A stretch of DNA of 40,192 bases from NCBI GenBank assembly GCA_964583165.1, contig CAZOVK010000012.1, forward strand, positions 1 through 40,192, written 5' to 3'. Origin of the DNA: CAZOVK01 sp964583165. GTDB taxonomy: Bacteria; Bacillota; Clostridia; Lachnospirales; WRAX01. How positions within the stretch are numbered: position 1 is the stretch's first letter; every line of letters begins with the position of its first letter. Made by a program: the position numbers and the translations under genes. The notes under the pieces are model-generated. The model made no database searches and had not been told where the DNA came from. It worked only from the letters and a program-made list of their open reading frames with translations. Of the stretch, positions 30,377-39,340 are shown one piece after another.

Positions 30377-30439
30377 TTTCAAAGCGCCGAAACAGCCGTG
30401 CCGACTTATTGAGCGGCTGGTTTCGCGGCGCTGTTGAAA
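30377..30439 (+). promoter_or_regulatory. Long hairpin in front of pyrG
   Basis: TTTCAA-AGCGCCG and CAGCCG pair with CGGCTG, CGGCGCT and TTGAAA (30377-30398 with 30414-30439), giving a stem of about 19 base pairs with small internal loops. No T-run follows. It may be a leader element of pyrG, an end element of the SLH operon or a small mobile repeat. Confidence 0.45.
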
Positions 30440-30470
30440 TAGATTACAAAACATAAGAAGTGAGGATGTT

Positions 30471-32066
30471 ATGACCAAGTACATTTTCGTAACAGGCGGC
30501 GTTGTGTCGGGTTTAGGTAAGGGCATTACGGCGGCATCGCTCGGCAGACTATTAAAAGCGCGCGGGTTTAGGGTGACTAACCAGAAATTTGACCCGTACA
30601 TAAACATCGACCCGGGCCGTATGAGCCCATACCAACATGGTGAGGTGTTTGTGACGGAAGACGGCGCTGAAACTGACTTAGATATAGGTCACTATGAGCG
30701 CTTCACAGGTGAAGACGCGAGCGTGCGCTCGAATATCACGACGGGTAAGATTTATTGGTCTGTGCTCAACAAAGAGCGTAACGGCGAATACGGTGGCAAG
30801 ACTGTGCAGGTTATACCCCACATCACGAACGCGATAAAAGAAGCCGTTTTTTCGGCGGCAGGCGAGGGCACGGACGACGTTCACTTTGTTATTACTGAAA
30901 TCGGCGGCACCGTCGGTGATATCGAGAGCCTTCCGTTTATTGAAACGGCGCGTCAAGTTGCGACAGAGAAGGGCCGCGAGCATGTCATGTTTGTGCATCT
31001 GACACTGTTGCCCGTGTTGAAGTTGTCGGGCGAGATGAAGACAAAACCGACTCAACACTCCGTTAAGGAACTGTTGAGTATCGGTATTCAGCCCGACATC
31101 ATAGTTTGCCGTTCTGAAATGCCGCTGGACGCGGATGTACGCGGAAAGATTGCGCTGTTCTGTAATGTGAAGAAAGAATGTGTCATAGAGAATCTCGACG
31201 CTTCGAGTATATATGAAGTACCGCTTTTGTTAGAGCGCGAACACTTCGCCGATTTGGTGTTGGACAGGCTCGGTGTGCCAGCGCATAAACCCGATTTGAG
31301 CGAGTGGGAGAACATGGTCGCCAGACGCAAGTCCGCCACGAAAACGGTTGAAGTTGCGCTGGTCGGCAAGTATATAGAACTGCATGACGCGTATCTGTCT
31401 GTTGCCGAAGCGCTCAATATCGCGGGTATGGCAGAAGGGCTTCGCGTTAATATCAGATGGCTTGATTCAGCCGAACTCGAGCATAAGAGCCGCGAGGAAG
31501 TGGCGGTGGCATTGGAAGGCTGTAACGCGCTTATTGCGCCGGGTGGCTTTGACGAGCGTGGCACGGCTGGCATAATGGCGGCGATTCGCCATGCCAGAGA
31601 AACAAAGATGCCGTTCTTGGGCATTTGTTATGGTATGCAACTGGCGGTCATCGAGGCTGTGAGAACGATTTGCGGTATCAGTGATGTGAACACAACAGAG
31701 ATTGACCCTTATACGACATGCCCGATAGTCAAAATGCGTGACGGTAATATGAGGTTGGGCGCGTATACCAGCACATTGAAAGAAAACAGCCTTGCGGCGC
31801 GTGTCTACGGCAAAACAGAGGTCAGCGAGCGTCACCGCCATAGATACGGCATCAACCCCGAATATATCAAAATGGTAGAAGATGCGGGCTTCGTGGTATC
31901 GGGCATATCACCTGCGGACGGAACGCCCGAGGTTATCGAACTGCCCGAAACGGCTCACCCGTTCTTTATCGGCGTTCAGTATCACCCCGAGTTTAAGGCA
32001 CGTCCGAACAATCCGCACCCGCTCTTTAGAGAACTTGTGCTTGTGGGGGCGCGTCAGATACACTAA
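30471..32066 (+). CDS. pyrG: CTP synthase
   Basis: PyrG makes CTP from UTP using ATP and glutamine. The 531-residue length is normal. The synthase half begins TKYIFVTGGVVSGLGKG, with the P-loop, and continues DPYINIDPGRMSPYQHGEV. The glutaminase half has the catalytic Cys in FLGICYGMQ and the His-Glu pair in GVQYHPEF. GAGG precedes the ATG at 30471. A leader hairpin lies upstream, but the U-run attenuator known from Bacillus pyrG is not seen. It begins the long housekeeping run on this strand. Confidence 0.97.
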   Translation: MTKYIFVTGGVVSGLGKGITAASLGRLLKARGFRVTNQKFDPYINIDPGRMSPYQHGEVFVTEDGAETDLDIGHYERFTGEDASVRSNITTGKIYWSVLNKERNGEYGGKTVQVIPHITNAIKEAVFSAAGEGTDDVHFVITEIGGTVGDIESLPFIETARQVATEKGREHVMFVHLTLLPVLKLSGEMKTKPTQHSVKELLSIGIQPDIIVCRSEMPLDADVRGKIALFCNVKKECVIENLDASSIYEVPLLLEREHFADLVLDRLGVPAHKPDLSEWENMVARRKSATKTVEVALVGKYIELHDAYLSVAEALNIAGMAEGLRVNIRWLDSAELEHKSREEVAVALEGCNALIAPGGFDERGTAGIMAAIRHARETKMPFLGICYGMQLAVIEAVRTICGISDVNTTEIDPYTTCPIVKMRDGNMRLGAYTSTLKENSLAARVYGKTEVSERHRHRYGINPEYIKMVEDAGFVVSGISPADGTPEVIELPETAHPFFIGVQYHPEFKARPNNPHPLFRELVLVGARQIH

Positions 32067-32092
32067 ACGACTACGCGATAACGATAGGAGAT

Positions 32093-33190
32093 ATGATTCA
32101 CGTAATGAATTACGTTAAGAGAACAGTTAGAATATTGATTGTCGGTATAATATTGTTGGCGCTTCTGGGCTGTAATGCCCAGAACACGCCTGTCACAAGC
32201 GGCACGCCCACCAGCGTGCCGACCGCTTCACCGAGCGGGGGCGTATCATCAGGCAAAACTATAGCGGATTATCTCGCGCCTAAGCCAAACACGATTTATG
32301 TCTATGAAACAAACATAGACAAGGTAGCTAATTGGTATATATTCAATCTGTATATCAATGACGACAACACATGGCAGCGTATTATCGCCCTAGACGGCGG
32401 AAATGTCGCGGAACTACTCAAGGTTGACGACTCGGGTTTGCATTTGGTATACACTACGTCAAACTCGTCACCGACTGACGATTTCAGACAATATGAACCA
32501 AATGAGGACATGCTAATAATGAAAGCGCCGCTTATGCTTGGTGAAACATGGGTTTGTCAGAAAGCCGAACAGAACACACAAACGGCAGAGATTATCGGGT
32601 TTGACGAAGAAGTTAGTACGCCACATGGTGATTATAGGGCAATGGCTATTAAGTATACCAACAGTGCCGATGATGCGTATAGAGTTGACTACTATGTGTT
32701 GGGTCTGGGCATGGTAAAGATGGTGACTTACACGGGCGACATGGAGATTTCTGTGGCGCTGACTGAAATAAAGGAAGACATGGCGTTCACCATGAGTGTT
32801 GGGCTTTTCTATGCGGACAAGTTGGAGCCTGCTTATGAGGTCATGAACGTAAACATGGCGACAAACGCCGCTATTGAGCGCGTGTTTGAGCAACTTTTTG
32901 TCGAACAGACAGAGGGGCGCACGTCGATTTTCACGAAAGAAACGAAGATAAACGCCATAAGGGTTGATAGGGAGAATGAAAAGGCTACTATCGATTTAGA
33001 GAAGGCGTTTGTTGACAACATAAGTGCCGATGCGGAAGAAGATACACTGAACGCGCTGGTTAATACAATCGGGAATTACTTCGGCGTTAAGGAAGTGTTC
33101 ATACACATTGACGGCGGCGCTTATGAGGGTAAAACGGTCAAGTTGGCTATAGACGAACCACGCGCCGTTTCATTCACGGAAGGTGAATAA
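32093..33190 (+). CDS. GerMN-domain lipoprotein
   Basis: The 365-residue product has a lipoprotein signal (LILLALLGC-like, with the lipidated Cys near residue 27). A Ser/Thr/Pro linker, a beta-rich middle and a C-terminal GerMN domain follow (about residues 230-355; segments NAAIERVFEQLF, RVDRENEKATIDL and GNYFGVKEVFIHIDG). GerMN domains occur in spore germination and cell-envelope lipoproteins; the exact role here is unknown. AGGAG lies close to the ATG at 32093, and an ATG at 32105 is an alternative start. It is 26 bases after pyrG and overlaps the spacing of rsmA. Confidence 0.8.
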   Translation: MIHVMNYVKRTVRILIVGIILLALLGCNAQNTPVTSGTPTSVPTASPSGGVSSGKTIADYLAPKPNTIYVYETNIDKVANWYIFNLYINDDNTWQRIIALDGGNVAELLKVDDSGLHLVYTTSNSSPTDDFRQYEPNEDMLIMKAPLMLGETWVCQKAEQNTQTAEIIGFDEEVSTPHGDYRAMAIKYTNSADDAYRVDYYVLGLGMVKMVTYTGDMEISVALTEIKEDMAFTMSVGLFYADKLEPAYEVMNVNMATNAAIERVFEQLFVEQTEGRTSIFTKETKINAIRVDRENEKATIDLEKAFVDNISADAEEDTLNALVNTIGNYFGVKEVFIHIDGGAYEGKTVKLAIDEPRAVSFTEGE

Positions 33191-33191
33191 T

Positions 33192-34073
33192 TTGGAAAAC
33201 CATGTTTCACCGGCGATTGTACGCGGGTTGCTTACGCGCTATGGGCTTGAACTCAAAAAGAGTCTGGGGCAGAATTTTTTAGCTGACGATAATATGCTCG
33301 AGCTTATCGCGAACGCGGCGGAAATATCTGAAACGGATACAGTGCTTGATATCGGCGCGGGTTTGGGAACTCTCACGGGCAAGATTGCGGCGCGGGCGGG
33401 GAAGGTTCTCGCGTATGAACTTGACCACAGGCTTATAGAGCCGCTCAATGAGCGTTTCGCCGAGTGTGAGAATGTCGAAATTGTTCACGGCGATTTTCTG
33501 AAGGCAGATTTGAGCGGCTTCGGTGAGCATTCGGTTAAGGTATGCGCGAATCTGCCGTATTATGTGACGACACCCATAATAATGAAATTACTAGAAAGCG
33601 GTATAGCACAGACGATTGTCATAATGATACAAAAAGAAGTCGCTGAACGCATGGTCGCAAAGCCCGGAACCAAGGACTATGGGGCGCTTACGCTGGCTGT
33701 GCAATACCGCGCGGCAGTGAGCCATGTCGCGAATGTACCGCCGCAGTTGTTCATCCCGCCGCCCAAGGTAGAGTCTACTATTATAAAACTGCAAGTTTTC
33801 CCGTCGCCTAAAGGCGACGGAACGGTTGAAAAACCGCCTAAAGGCGGTATTGACGAAGTGTTGTTGTTCACTCTGATTCGTGCCGCCTTTGCAATGCGCC
33901 GTAAGACGCTCGTTAACAATCTGTGTGCCGTCCCCGCGCTGGAGTTGACGAAAGAAGACGCGGTGAGGTTACTTGCTAAAGCGGGTTTTGATGCGGGCGT
34001 TCGGGGTGAACAGTTGAGTCTTGAAGACTTTAAGCGGATTGAGGCGATAATACGTGCCGAAAACGGACAATGA
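33192..34073 (+). CDS. rsmA: 16S rRNA dimethyladenosine transferase
   Basis: RsmA (KsgA) dimethylates A1518 and A1519 of 16S rRNA. The 293-residue product shows KKSLGQNFLADDNML, the SAM loop DIGAGLGTLT and the catalytic NLPYYVTTP. A TTG start at 33192 fits GGAAGG 8 bases upstream; GTG 33183 is less likely. A linker at about residues 204-222 reads SPKGDG ... PPKGGI, and both pieces are encoded by copies of the palindrome GCC-TAAA-GGC (33806 and 33836), which look like in-frame insertions. The clpS start overlaps its end. Confidence 0.95.
   Translation: MENHVSPAIVRGLLTRYGLELKKSLGQNFLADDNMLELIANAAEISETDTVLDIGAGLGTLTGKIAARAGKVLAYELDHRLIEPLNERFAECENVEIVHGDFLKADLSGFGEHSVKVCANLPYYVTTPIIMKLLESGIAQTIVIMIQKEVAERMVAKPGTKDYGALTLAVQYRAAVSHVANVPPQLFIPPPKVESTIIKLQVFPSPKGDGTVEKPPKGGIDEVLLFTLIRAAFAMRRKTLVNNLCAVPALELTKEDAVRLLAKAGFDAGVRGEQLSLEDFKRIEAIIRAENGQ
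33801..33848. repeat. Two GCC-TAAA-GGC palindromes inside rsmA
   Basis: CGTCGCCTAAAGGCGACG (33802-33819) and ACCGCCTAAAGGCGGT (33833-33848) are near neighbours and each is a hairpin-forming palindrome. Both are read in the same frame as P-K-G. Further copies lie at 34360-34373 and 39239-39250. Confidence 0.7.
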
Positions 34074-34353
34074 ACTGAACATAAAGGACGAGCTTACGGA
34101 ACCGGGGCGATACGCCGTGGTTCTACTCAATGATGACTTCACGCCCATGGAGTTTGTCGTGGTGATTTTGAGTAAGCTGTTTGGCAAGACCCACGCCGAG
34201 GCTGTCGCGATAATGCTCAGCATACACAAACTGGGGCGGGGTGTTGCGGGGGTTTATTCCCTTGACATAGCCCTGACGAAGAAGGCGCAAGCTGACGCGG
34301 TTTGTGAGGAATTCGGGCATCCGCTGAGAATTGAAATAGAGGCAGAACAGTAG
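34054..34353 (+). CDS. clpS: ATP-dependent Clp protease adaptor ClpS
   Basis: ClpS delivers N-end-rule substrates to ClpAP. The 99-residue protein has the YAVVLLNDDFTPMEFVV stretch, with N26-D27-D28, and a His at residue 58 in MLSIHKLGRG, the residues that hold the substrate's first amino acid. A GTG start at 34054 overlaps the end of rsmA. clpA follows 53 bases later, so adaptor and unfoldase are encoded together. Confidence 0.95.
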   Translation: MPKTDNELNIKDELTEPGRYAVVLLNDDFTPMEFVVVILSKLFGKTHAEAVAIMLSIHKLGRGVAGVYSLDIALTKKAQADAVCEEFGHPLRIEIEAEQ

Positions 34354-34359
34354 ACAATA

Positions 34360-34373
34360 CCGCCTTTAGGCGG
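34360..34373. repeat. GCC-TTTA-GGC palindrome between clpS and clpA
   Basis: CCGCCTTTAGGCGG is a perfect palindrome apart from its TTTA centre. It lies 7 bases after the clpS stop and belongs to the family at 33801-33848 and 39239-39250. Confidence 0.65.
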
Positions 34374-34406
34374 CAGCGTTACAATAGTCAGAAAGGAAAA
34401 CGCAAC

Positions 34407-36626
34407 TTGAAACTCGACCAAAACGCCTCCCAAATCTGGATTGTCGCGAAAAACGAGGTCAAACTCCGCGAGCATGAATACTTCACGCCCGAGCATTTTC
34501 TATACGCGGCGCTTATGTTCGATTTTGCGCGGGTTATAATCGAACGGGCGGGCGGCGATGTAAAGGCCATAACAGAAGACTTGACCGCATATCTGGATAA
34601 CGTTCCAACAGACGTGCCCGATGCGATAACCGAAACGATAATGCTACAAAGGCTTATGGATGTGGCGAAGCGGCAGGCGTTGGCTTCGTCGCGTGATGAG
34701 ATAACAACGGGAATGATATTGGTTTCGCTTGCGGGCATGAAACAGTCGCAGGCGGCTTTTGTATTGAAGAAACACGGCGTGAAGATACCGCTGTTGCTTC
34801 GCGCGGTTGTGGCGAGCGAGGGAACGCGACCACTTCAGTCGGCGAGTAAATCAGATGAGAAACAGAACGAAACAGATATAATAACGAAATTTACGGTTGA
34901 TATGACAGCAGAAGCCGAGCGCGGGGCATATGACCCATGTATAGGGCGCGAAGACGAGCTTAGTCGCGCCGCAAGGGTTCTGCTTAGGCGCGGCAAGAAC
35001 AACCCCGTTTTCGTGGGCGAACCGGGCGTTGGCAAAACGCATATCGTACGTGGGTTCGCGCAGATGGTTGCAGAGAAACGCGCCCCAAAAGGGCTTAATG
35101 ACGCGCGTATTTTTTCTGTCGATATGACGGCCGTCATTGCGGGCACGCGTTATCGCGGCGATTTTGAAGAACGGCTCATGCAGGTTTTACATGCGCTGGA
35201 GAACATAGAGAATGCGATAGTCTTTTTTGACGAGATTCACAATATAGTGGGTGCGGGCGCGACTAACGGTTCAAGCCTTGACGCGGCGGGCATACTTAAA
35301 CCATACCTCGAATCGGGCAGGCTCAAATTCATTGGCGCAACAACAAATGACGAGTTTAAGAAATTTTTCACAAAAGACGGCGCGTTCTCGCGCCGCTTTC
35401 AAGCGATTGACGTAAACGAACCGTCACGGGAAGACGCCGAGAAGATACTTATAGGCATCGCGCCGCGTTTCGAGTTGTTTCACGGCGTAATTTACCCCGA
35501 GCGCATAGTCAAAGCCGCTGTCGAGATGTGCGCGGCGTATCTCACCGAGCGGCGTTTGCCCGATTCGGCTGTTGACGCGCTGGATGAAGCAGGGGTAATC
35601 GCTAAACTGGAGCAGAATGACGAAAACACAGTCACCACTTCTCATATAGAAACTGTTATCGCCCAAATGGCTAAGATTCCGCCTGAAACGGTCTGTGAGC
35701 AAGAAGTTGACCGCCTATCGCGCCTTGACTCAGACATTAAAACTCAGCTTTTTGGGCAAGACAAGGCCGTTGACATAGTAGTTAATGCCATACGGGCCTC
35801 ACGCGCGGGTTTTAATGACCCCGACAGACCCGTTGCGAACCTACTGTTTGTGGGGCCGACAGGCGTGGGTAAAACCGAGATTTGCCGCCTGCTTGCGAAA
35901 CAATTAAACATACCGTTGATTCGCTTTGACATGAGCGAGTATCAAGAATCACATACGGTTGCGCGGCTTATCGGCTCACCTCCCGGATATGTGGGTTATG
36001 AAGAAGGCGGTCTGCTGACTGACTCGGTAAGACGCACGCCCCACGCCGTGTTACTTTTAGACGAAATCGAGAAAGCCCACCCGAATATAATGAACGTACT
36101 GTTATCCATCATGGACTATGGCGTGGCGACAGACGCGCAGGGCAAAAAAGCAGATTTTCGCAACATCATACTGATAATGACATCAAACGCGGGAGCGCGT
36201 GACATGTCGAAGTCTACAATCGGTTATCAGACGCGCGAATCGGGCGCTGATGCGATTCAAACAGAGGTTGAACGCGTATTCGCGCCCGAGTTCAGAAACC
36301 GCCTTGACGAAATCGTGATTTTCAACCACATCGACATCGAAATGGCAAGGCGCATTACCGACAAAGCGTTCGGCGAGCTTGCAAAACGCGCTATGAAAAA
36401 GGGTATTACCGTCACACTCGATGACGAAGCGCGCGATTACCTAGCCGAAAAGGGCTTAGATAGGCAGTATGGGGCACGTGAGATAATCCGAGTGATTAAC
36501 CGCGATATTAAGAAACGACTGGTTGACGCGGCGCTTGTGTCGGGTGAATCAGAAATCACCGTTAAGGTAAACATTAACAACGGCGAGCAATGTGTAGTAA
36601 CAGTTATTCCTGTTGACAAAACATGA
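34407..36626 (+). CDS. clpA: ATP-dependent Clp protease ATP-binding subunit ClpA
   Basis: ClpA is the unfoldase that feeds ClpP. The 739-residue protein has an N-domain (about 1-140), a first AAA+ module with Walker A GEPGVGKT (204-211), and a second with GPTGVGKTE near residue 483. The usual sensor and arginine-finger regions are visible (FSRRFQAIDV and FAPEFRNRLDEIVIF). The ClpP-contact loop reads S-T-I-G-Y rather than I-G-L or I-G-F. The long middle domain of ClpB/ClpC is absent. A TTG start at 34407 follows AAAGGAAA. clpP is not in the window. Confidence 0.95.
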   Translation: MKLDQNASQIWIVAKNEVKLREHEYFTPEHFLYAALMFDFARVIIERAGGDVKAITEDLTAYLDNVPTDVPDAITETIMLQRLMDVAKRQALASSRDEITTGMILVSLAGMKQSQAAFVLKKHGVKIPLLLRAVVASEGTRPLQSASKSDEKQNETDIITKFTVDMTAEAERGAYDPCIGREDELSRAARVLLRRGKNNPVFVGEPGVGKTHIVRGFAQMVAEKRAPKGLNDARIFSVDMTAVIAGTRYRGDFEERLMQVLHALENIENAIVFFDEIHNIVGAGATNGSSLDAAGILKPYLESGRLKFIGATTNDEFKKFFTKDGAFSRRFQAIDVNEPSREDAEKILIGIAPRFELFHGVIYPERIVKAAVEMCAAYLTERRLPDSAVDALDEAGVIAKLEQNDENTVTTSHIETVIAQMAKIPPETVCEQEVDRLSRLDSDIKTQLFGQDKAVDIVVNAIRASRAGFNDPDRPVANLLFVGPTGVGKTEICRLLAKQLNIPLIRFDMSEYQESHTVARLIGSPPGYVGYEEGGLLTDSVRRTPHAVLLLDEIEKAHPNIMNVLLSIMDYGVATDAQGKKADFRNIILIMTSNAGARDMSKSTIGYQTRESGADAIQTEVERVFAPEFRNRLDEIVIFNHIDIEMARRITDKAFGELAKRAMKKGITVTLDDEARDYLAEKGLDRQYGAREIIRVINRDIKKRLVDAALVSGESEITVKVNINNGEQCVVTVIPVDKT

Positions 36627-36672
36627 ATAAAAACTTATACTTAAAATCGGGATTGTAAAGAGGAGGTAAACT

Positions 36673-36897
36673 ATGTTATTTGAAGAAATCCGCGCGATTA
36701 TTGCTGAGCAATTGGGGAAAAACGCTGATACCATAACCGAAACCACGAGGCTTTCGGATGACCTAAACGCCGACAGCCTTGATTTGTTCCAGATTATTGT
36801 TGAAATCGAAGATAAGTATAGCATAAAAATAGAGAAATTCGAAGGACTGGCAACCGTGGGGGATGCGGTTAAATACGTCGAATCTCTGTTGAAGTAG
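36673..36897 (+). CDS. acpP: Acyl carrier protein
   Basis: This acidic protein of 74 residues carries the D-S-L-D motif, with Ser35 as the phosphopantetheine site, in DDLNADSLDLFQ. It holds growing acyl chains in fatty acid synthesis. GAGGAGG precedes the ATG at 36673. No fatty acid synthesis gene adjoins it here, so it may be a second ACP of the cell. Confidence 0.93.
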   Translation: MLFEEIRAIIAEQLGKNADTITETTRLSDDLNADSLDLFQIIVEIEDKYSIKIEKFEGLATVGDAVKYVESLLK

Positions 36898-36909
36898 GTG
36901 AATGTTTTT

Positions 36910-38052
36910 ATGAAACGTGTACTTTTGATTGTTTTAGACTCCGTCGGCATTGGGGAATTGCCGGACGCGGCCGATTTTGGGGATGTCGGTTCGCATACTT
37001 TAGGGAACACCTATGCCGCAACGGGCATGAAGTTGCCACATATGACGGCTTTGGGGCTTGGTAATATCACAAACTCCCAAATGCCACAGGTTGAAAGCCC
37101 AACGGCGGTTTTTGGGCGATTGGCTGAAATCACGAAAGCTAAAGACACAACATGCGGCCATTGGGAGATGGCGGGCATAGTCATGGACCATGCGTTCGTG
37201 ACCTACCCGAACGGCTTCCCGCGTGAATGCGTTGACGCGCTGGAGAAGGCAACAGGGCGCAAGGCGATTTGTAACCTGCCGTATTCGGGCACTAAGGTCA
37301 TTGACGACTACGGTGACGAACATGTAAAAACGGGTGATTTAATTGTCTATACGTCGGCGGATTCTGTGTTGCAGATAGCCGCGCATGAGGACGTTATACC
37401 GATTGAGGAACTCTATCGCATATGCGAGATAGCATATGAAATAGCCAAGCCATACCACGTGGGGCGTATTATCGCGCGCCCGTTTGTTGGCTCAAACGGT
37501 AAATACACGCGCACAAAAAACCGCCGCGACTTCTCGGTACCGCCCATATCGCGCACGGTTCTTGACGCGGTGAAGGACGTAGGTCAGACGGTTTTGGGTA
37601 TCGGCAAGATTGAGGATATTTTTTCACATCAAGGGCTCACGAACGTAAACCATACGACAAACAACGCAGACGGTATCGAAGCGATTAAGGACGCGCTGAA
37701 AACCGTTCAAAACGGGCTGATTTTCGTCAACCTCGTTGATACGGATATGTTGTTCGGGCACCGCAACGACCCGTTTGGTTACGCGAAGTCACTCGAATAC
37801 TTTGACGCACAATTACCTGAGATTATGGAACTTCTGACAGATGAGGATTTACTCATCATCACGGCTGACCACGGTTGTGACCCAACAACGCCGTCAACCG
37901 ACCACTCACGCGAGTATATACCCGTTCTGATTTACCAAAACGGTATAACCCCGCGCGACTTCGGCACGGGTGACAGCTTCGTTCACATTGCCGCGACAGT
38001 GGCGAAACACTTGGGCGTTACAAATTGGAATATCGGCGAAAGCCTGATATAG
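36910..38052 (+). CDS. deoB: Phosphopentomutase
   Basis: DeoB interconverts ribose-1- and ribose-5-phosphate (and the deoxy forms) in nucleoside salvage. The 380-residue protein has the metal-binding LLIVLDSVGIGELPDA, the KDTTCGHWEM segment with the phosphorylated Thr at residue 80, YTSADSVLQIAAHEDV and ITADHGCDPTTPSTDHSRE. The start at 36910 follows AGGTGA; a GTG at 36898 overlapping the acpP stop is less likely. Its product ribose-5-phosphate is the substrate of Prs, encoded two genes later. Confidence 0.96.
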   Translation: MKRVLLIVLDSVGIGELPDAADFGDVGSHTLGNTYAATGMKLPHMTALGLGNITNSQMPQVESPTAVFGRLAEITKAKDTTCGHWEMAGIVMDHAFVTYPNGFPRECVDALEKATGRKAICNLPYSGTKVIDDYGDEHVKTGDLIVYTSADSVLQIAAHEDVIPIEELYRICEIAYEIAKPYHVGRIIARPFVGSNGKYTRTKNRRDFSVPPISRTVLDAVKDVGQTVLGIGKIEDIFSHQGLTNVNHTTNNADGIEAIKDALKTVQNGLIFVNLVDTDMLFGHRNDPFGYAKSLEYFDAQLPEIMELLTDEDLLIITADHGCDPTTPSTDHSREYIPVLIYQNGITPRDFGTGDSFVHIAATVAKHLGVTNWNIGESLI

Positions 38053-38077
38053 ATAAGGCAGTATGCACGGAGGCATT

Positions 38078-39232
38078 ATGAGCAAATATTTATTCTCGTC
38101 CGAGTCTGTCACAGAGGGTCATCCCGACAAGCTCTGTGACCAAATAGCGGACGCGATTTTAGACGATATGTTAGCCAAAGACCCATACGCGCGCGTGGCG
38201 TGTGAGGTTATGGCAACGACAGGTATAATCTTTGTGGCGGGCGAGGTTACGACAAACGCGTACTGCGACATCGAAACGATTGTCAGAAACACAATTAAAG
38301 ACATTGGTTATGACCGCGCGAAGTATGGTTTTGACTGTGAAACTTGCGCGGTTGTGACGAGTATTTCGAGTCAATCGCCCGATATCGCCATGGGCGTTGA
38401 TACGGCGCTGGAAAAGCGTGTGGGCAGTGACGATTATTACGATACAGTGGGCTCGGGTGACCAAGGCATAGTCTTTGGCTTCGCTTGTGACGAAACGGAA
38501 AGTTATATGCCGTTACCCATTGATTTGGCGCATAAACTGGTCAAACGTCTTGCAGATGTACGTAAGGACGGCACGATTCCGTACCTTAGACCCGACGGAA
38601 AGAGTCAAGTCACGGTTGAGTATGACGGTTATACGCCTATTCGCGTAGACACGATTCTGATTGCGGCGCAACATTCGCCCGAAATCACGAACGAACAGAT
38701 AGAAAAAGACATCTTTGAGCATGTTATAAAGCACGTCATACCCCAAAACCTTATGGATGCGGATACTAAGTGTTTAATCAACACGACAGGGCGTTTCACA
38801 ATCGGTGGGCCAAAAGGTGACACGGGCTTAACGGGCAGAAAGATTATAGTTGACACTTACGGCGGTTACGGTTATCACGGCGGTGGCGCGTTCTCAGGTA
38901 AAGACCCGACAAAGATGGACAGAGCGGGCAGTTATATGGCGCGTTATGCGGCGAAAAATGTTGTCGCGGCTGGTTTGGCCAAACGCTGTGAAATTCAGAT
39001 TGGGTATGCTATCGGTAAGGCTCACCCGCTGTCTGTGTATGTGACAAGTTACGGCACGAGTAAGCTATCAGACGAGGAACTGACGGCAGAAGTCATAAAG
39101 CGTTTCGACTTCCGCCCGGGCGCGATAATCGCGAAGCTTGACTTGCGCCGCCCGATTTATAAACAATGCGCCGCGTATGGGCATTTCGGCAGAACCGACT
39201 TGGATTTACCGTGGGAACGTATAGAATCGTAG
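38078..39232 (+). CDS. metK: S-adenosylmethionine synthetase
   Basis: MetK makes SAM from methionine and ATP. The 384-residue protein has FSSESVTEGHPDKLCDQIAD, GSGDQGIVFGFACDET and GGGAFSGKDPTKMDRAGSY, the three family signatures. GGAGG lies 4 bases before the ATG at 38078, which rules out the ATG at 38063. No SAM riboswitch is seen in the 25-base gap upstream, so it is cotranscribed with deoB. Confidence 0.97.
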   Translation: MSKYLFSSESVTEGHPDKLCDQIADAILDDMLAKDPYARVACEVMATTGIIFVAGEVTTNAYCDIETIVRNTIKDIGYDRAKYGFDCETCAVVTSISSQSPDIAMGVDTALEKRVGSDDYYDTVGSGDQGIVFGFACDETESYMPLPIDLAHKLVKRLADVRKDGTIPYLRPDGKSQVTVEYDGYTPIRVDTILIAAQHSPEITNEQIEKDIFEHVIKHVIPQNLMDADTKCLINTTGRFTIGGPKGDTGLTGRKIIVDTYGGYGYHGGGAFSGKDPTKMDRAGSYMARYAAKNVVAAGLAKRCEIQIGYAIGKAHPLSVYVTSYGTSKLSDEELTAEVIKRFDFRPGAIIAKLDLRRPIYKQCAAYGHFGRTDLDLPWERIES

Positions 39233-39238
39233 CGAAAT

Positions 39239-39250
39239 CGCCTTTAGGCG
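39239..39250. repeat. GCC-TTTA-GGC palindrome after metK
   Basis: CGCCTTTAGGCG lies 6 bases after the metK stop codon, as the copy at 34360 lies 7 bases after clpS. It lacks a T-run, so it is not an obvious terminator. Confidence 0.6.
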
Positions 39251-39278
39251 GTCGTATATTAAGAAACAGAAAAGGAAC

Positions 39279-39309
39279 TAGACAAAAGACAAAGCGGGGC
39301 ATTTATAAT
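39279..39309 (+). promoter_or_regulatory. Possible promoter of prs
   Basis: TATAAT (39304-39309) has TAGACA 19 bases upstream (39279-39284). The spacing is long, so this is weak. GGCATTTATAATGCC around the -10 is a small inverted repeat. Confidence 0.3.
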
Positions 39310-39340
39310 GCCGCAAAGGTCTTTGAACGGGGGGCCATTT

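Noticed and set aside
36910..38052. Loss of the catalytic threonine in DeoB (Cys before GHWE)
   Set aside because: The phosphorylated Thr is the one directly after Asp in K-D-T; that residue is present (Thr80). The Cys lies at a variable position.
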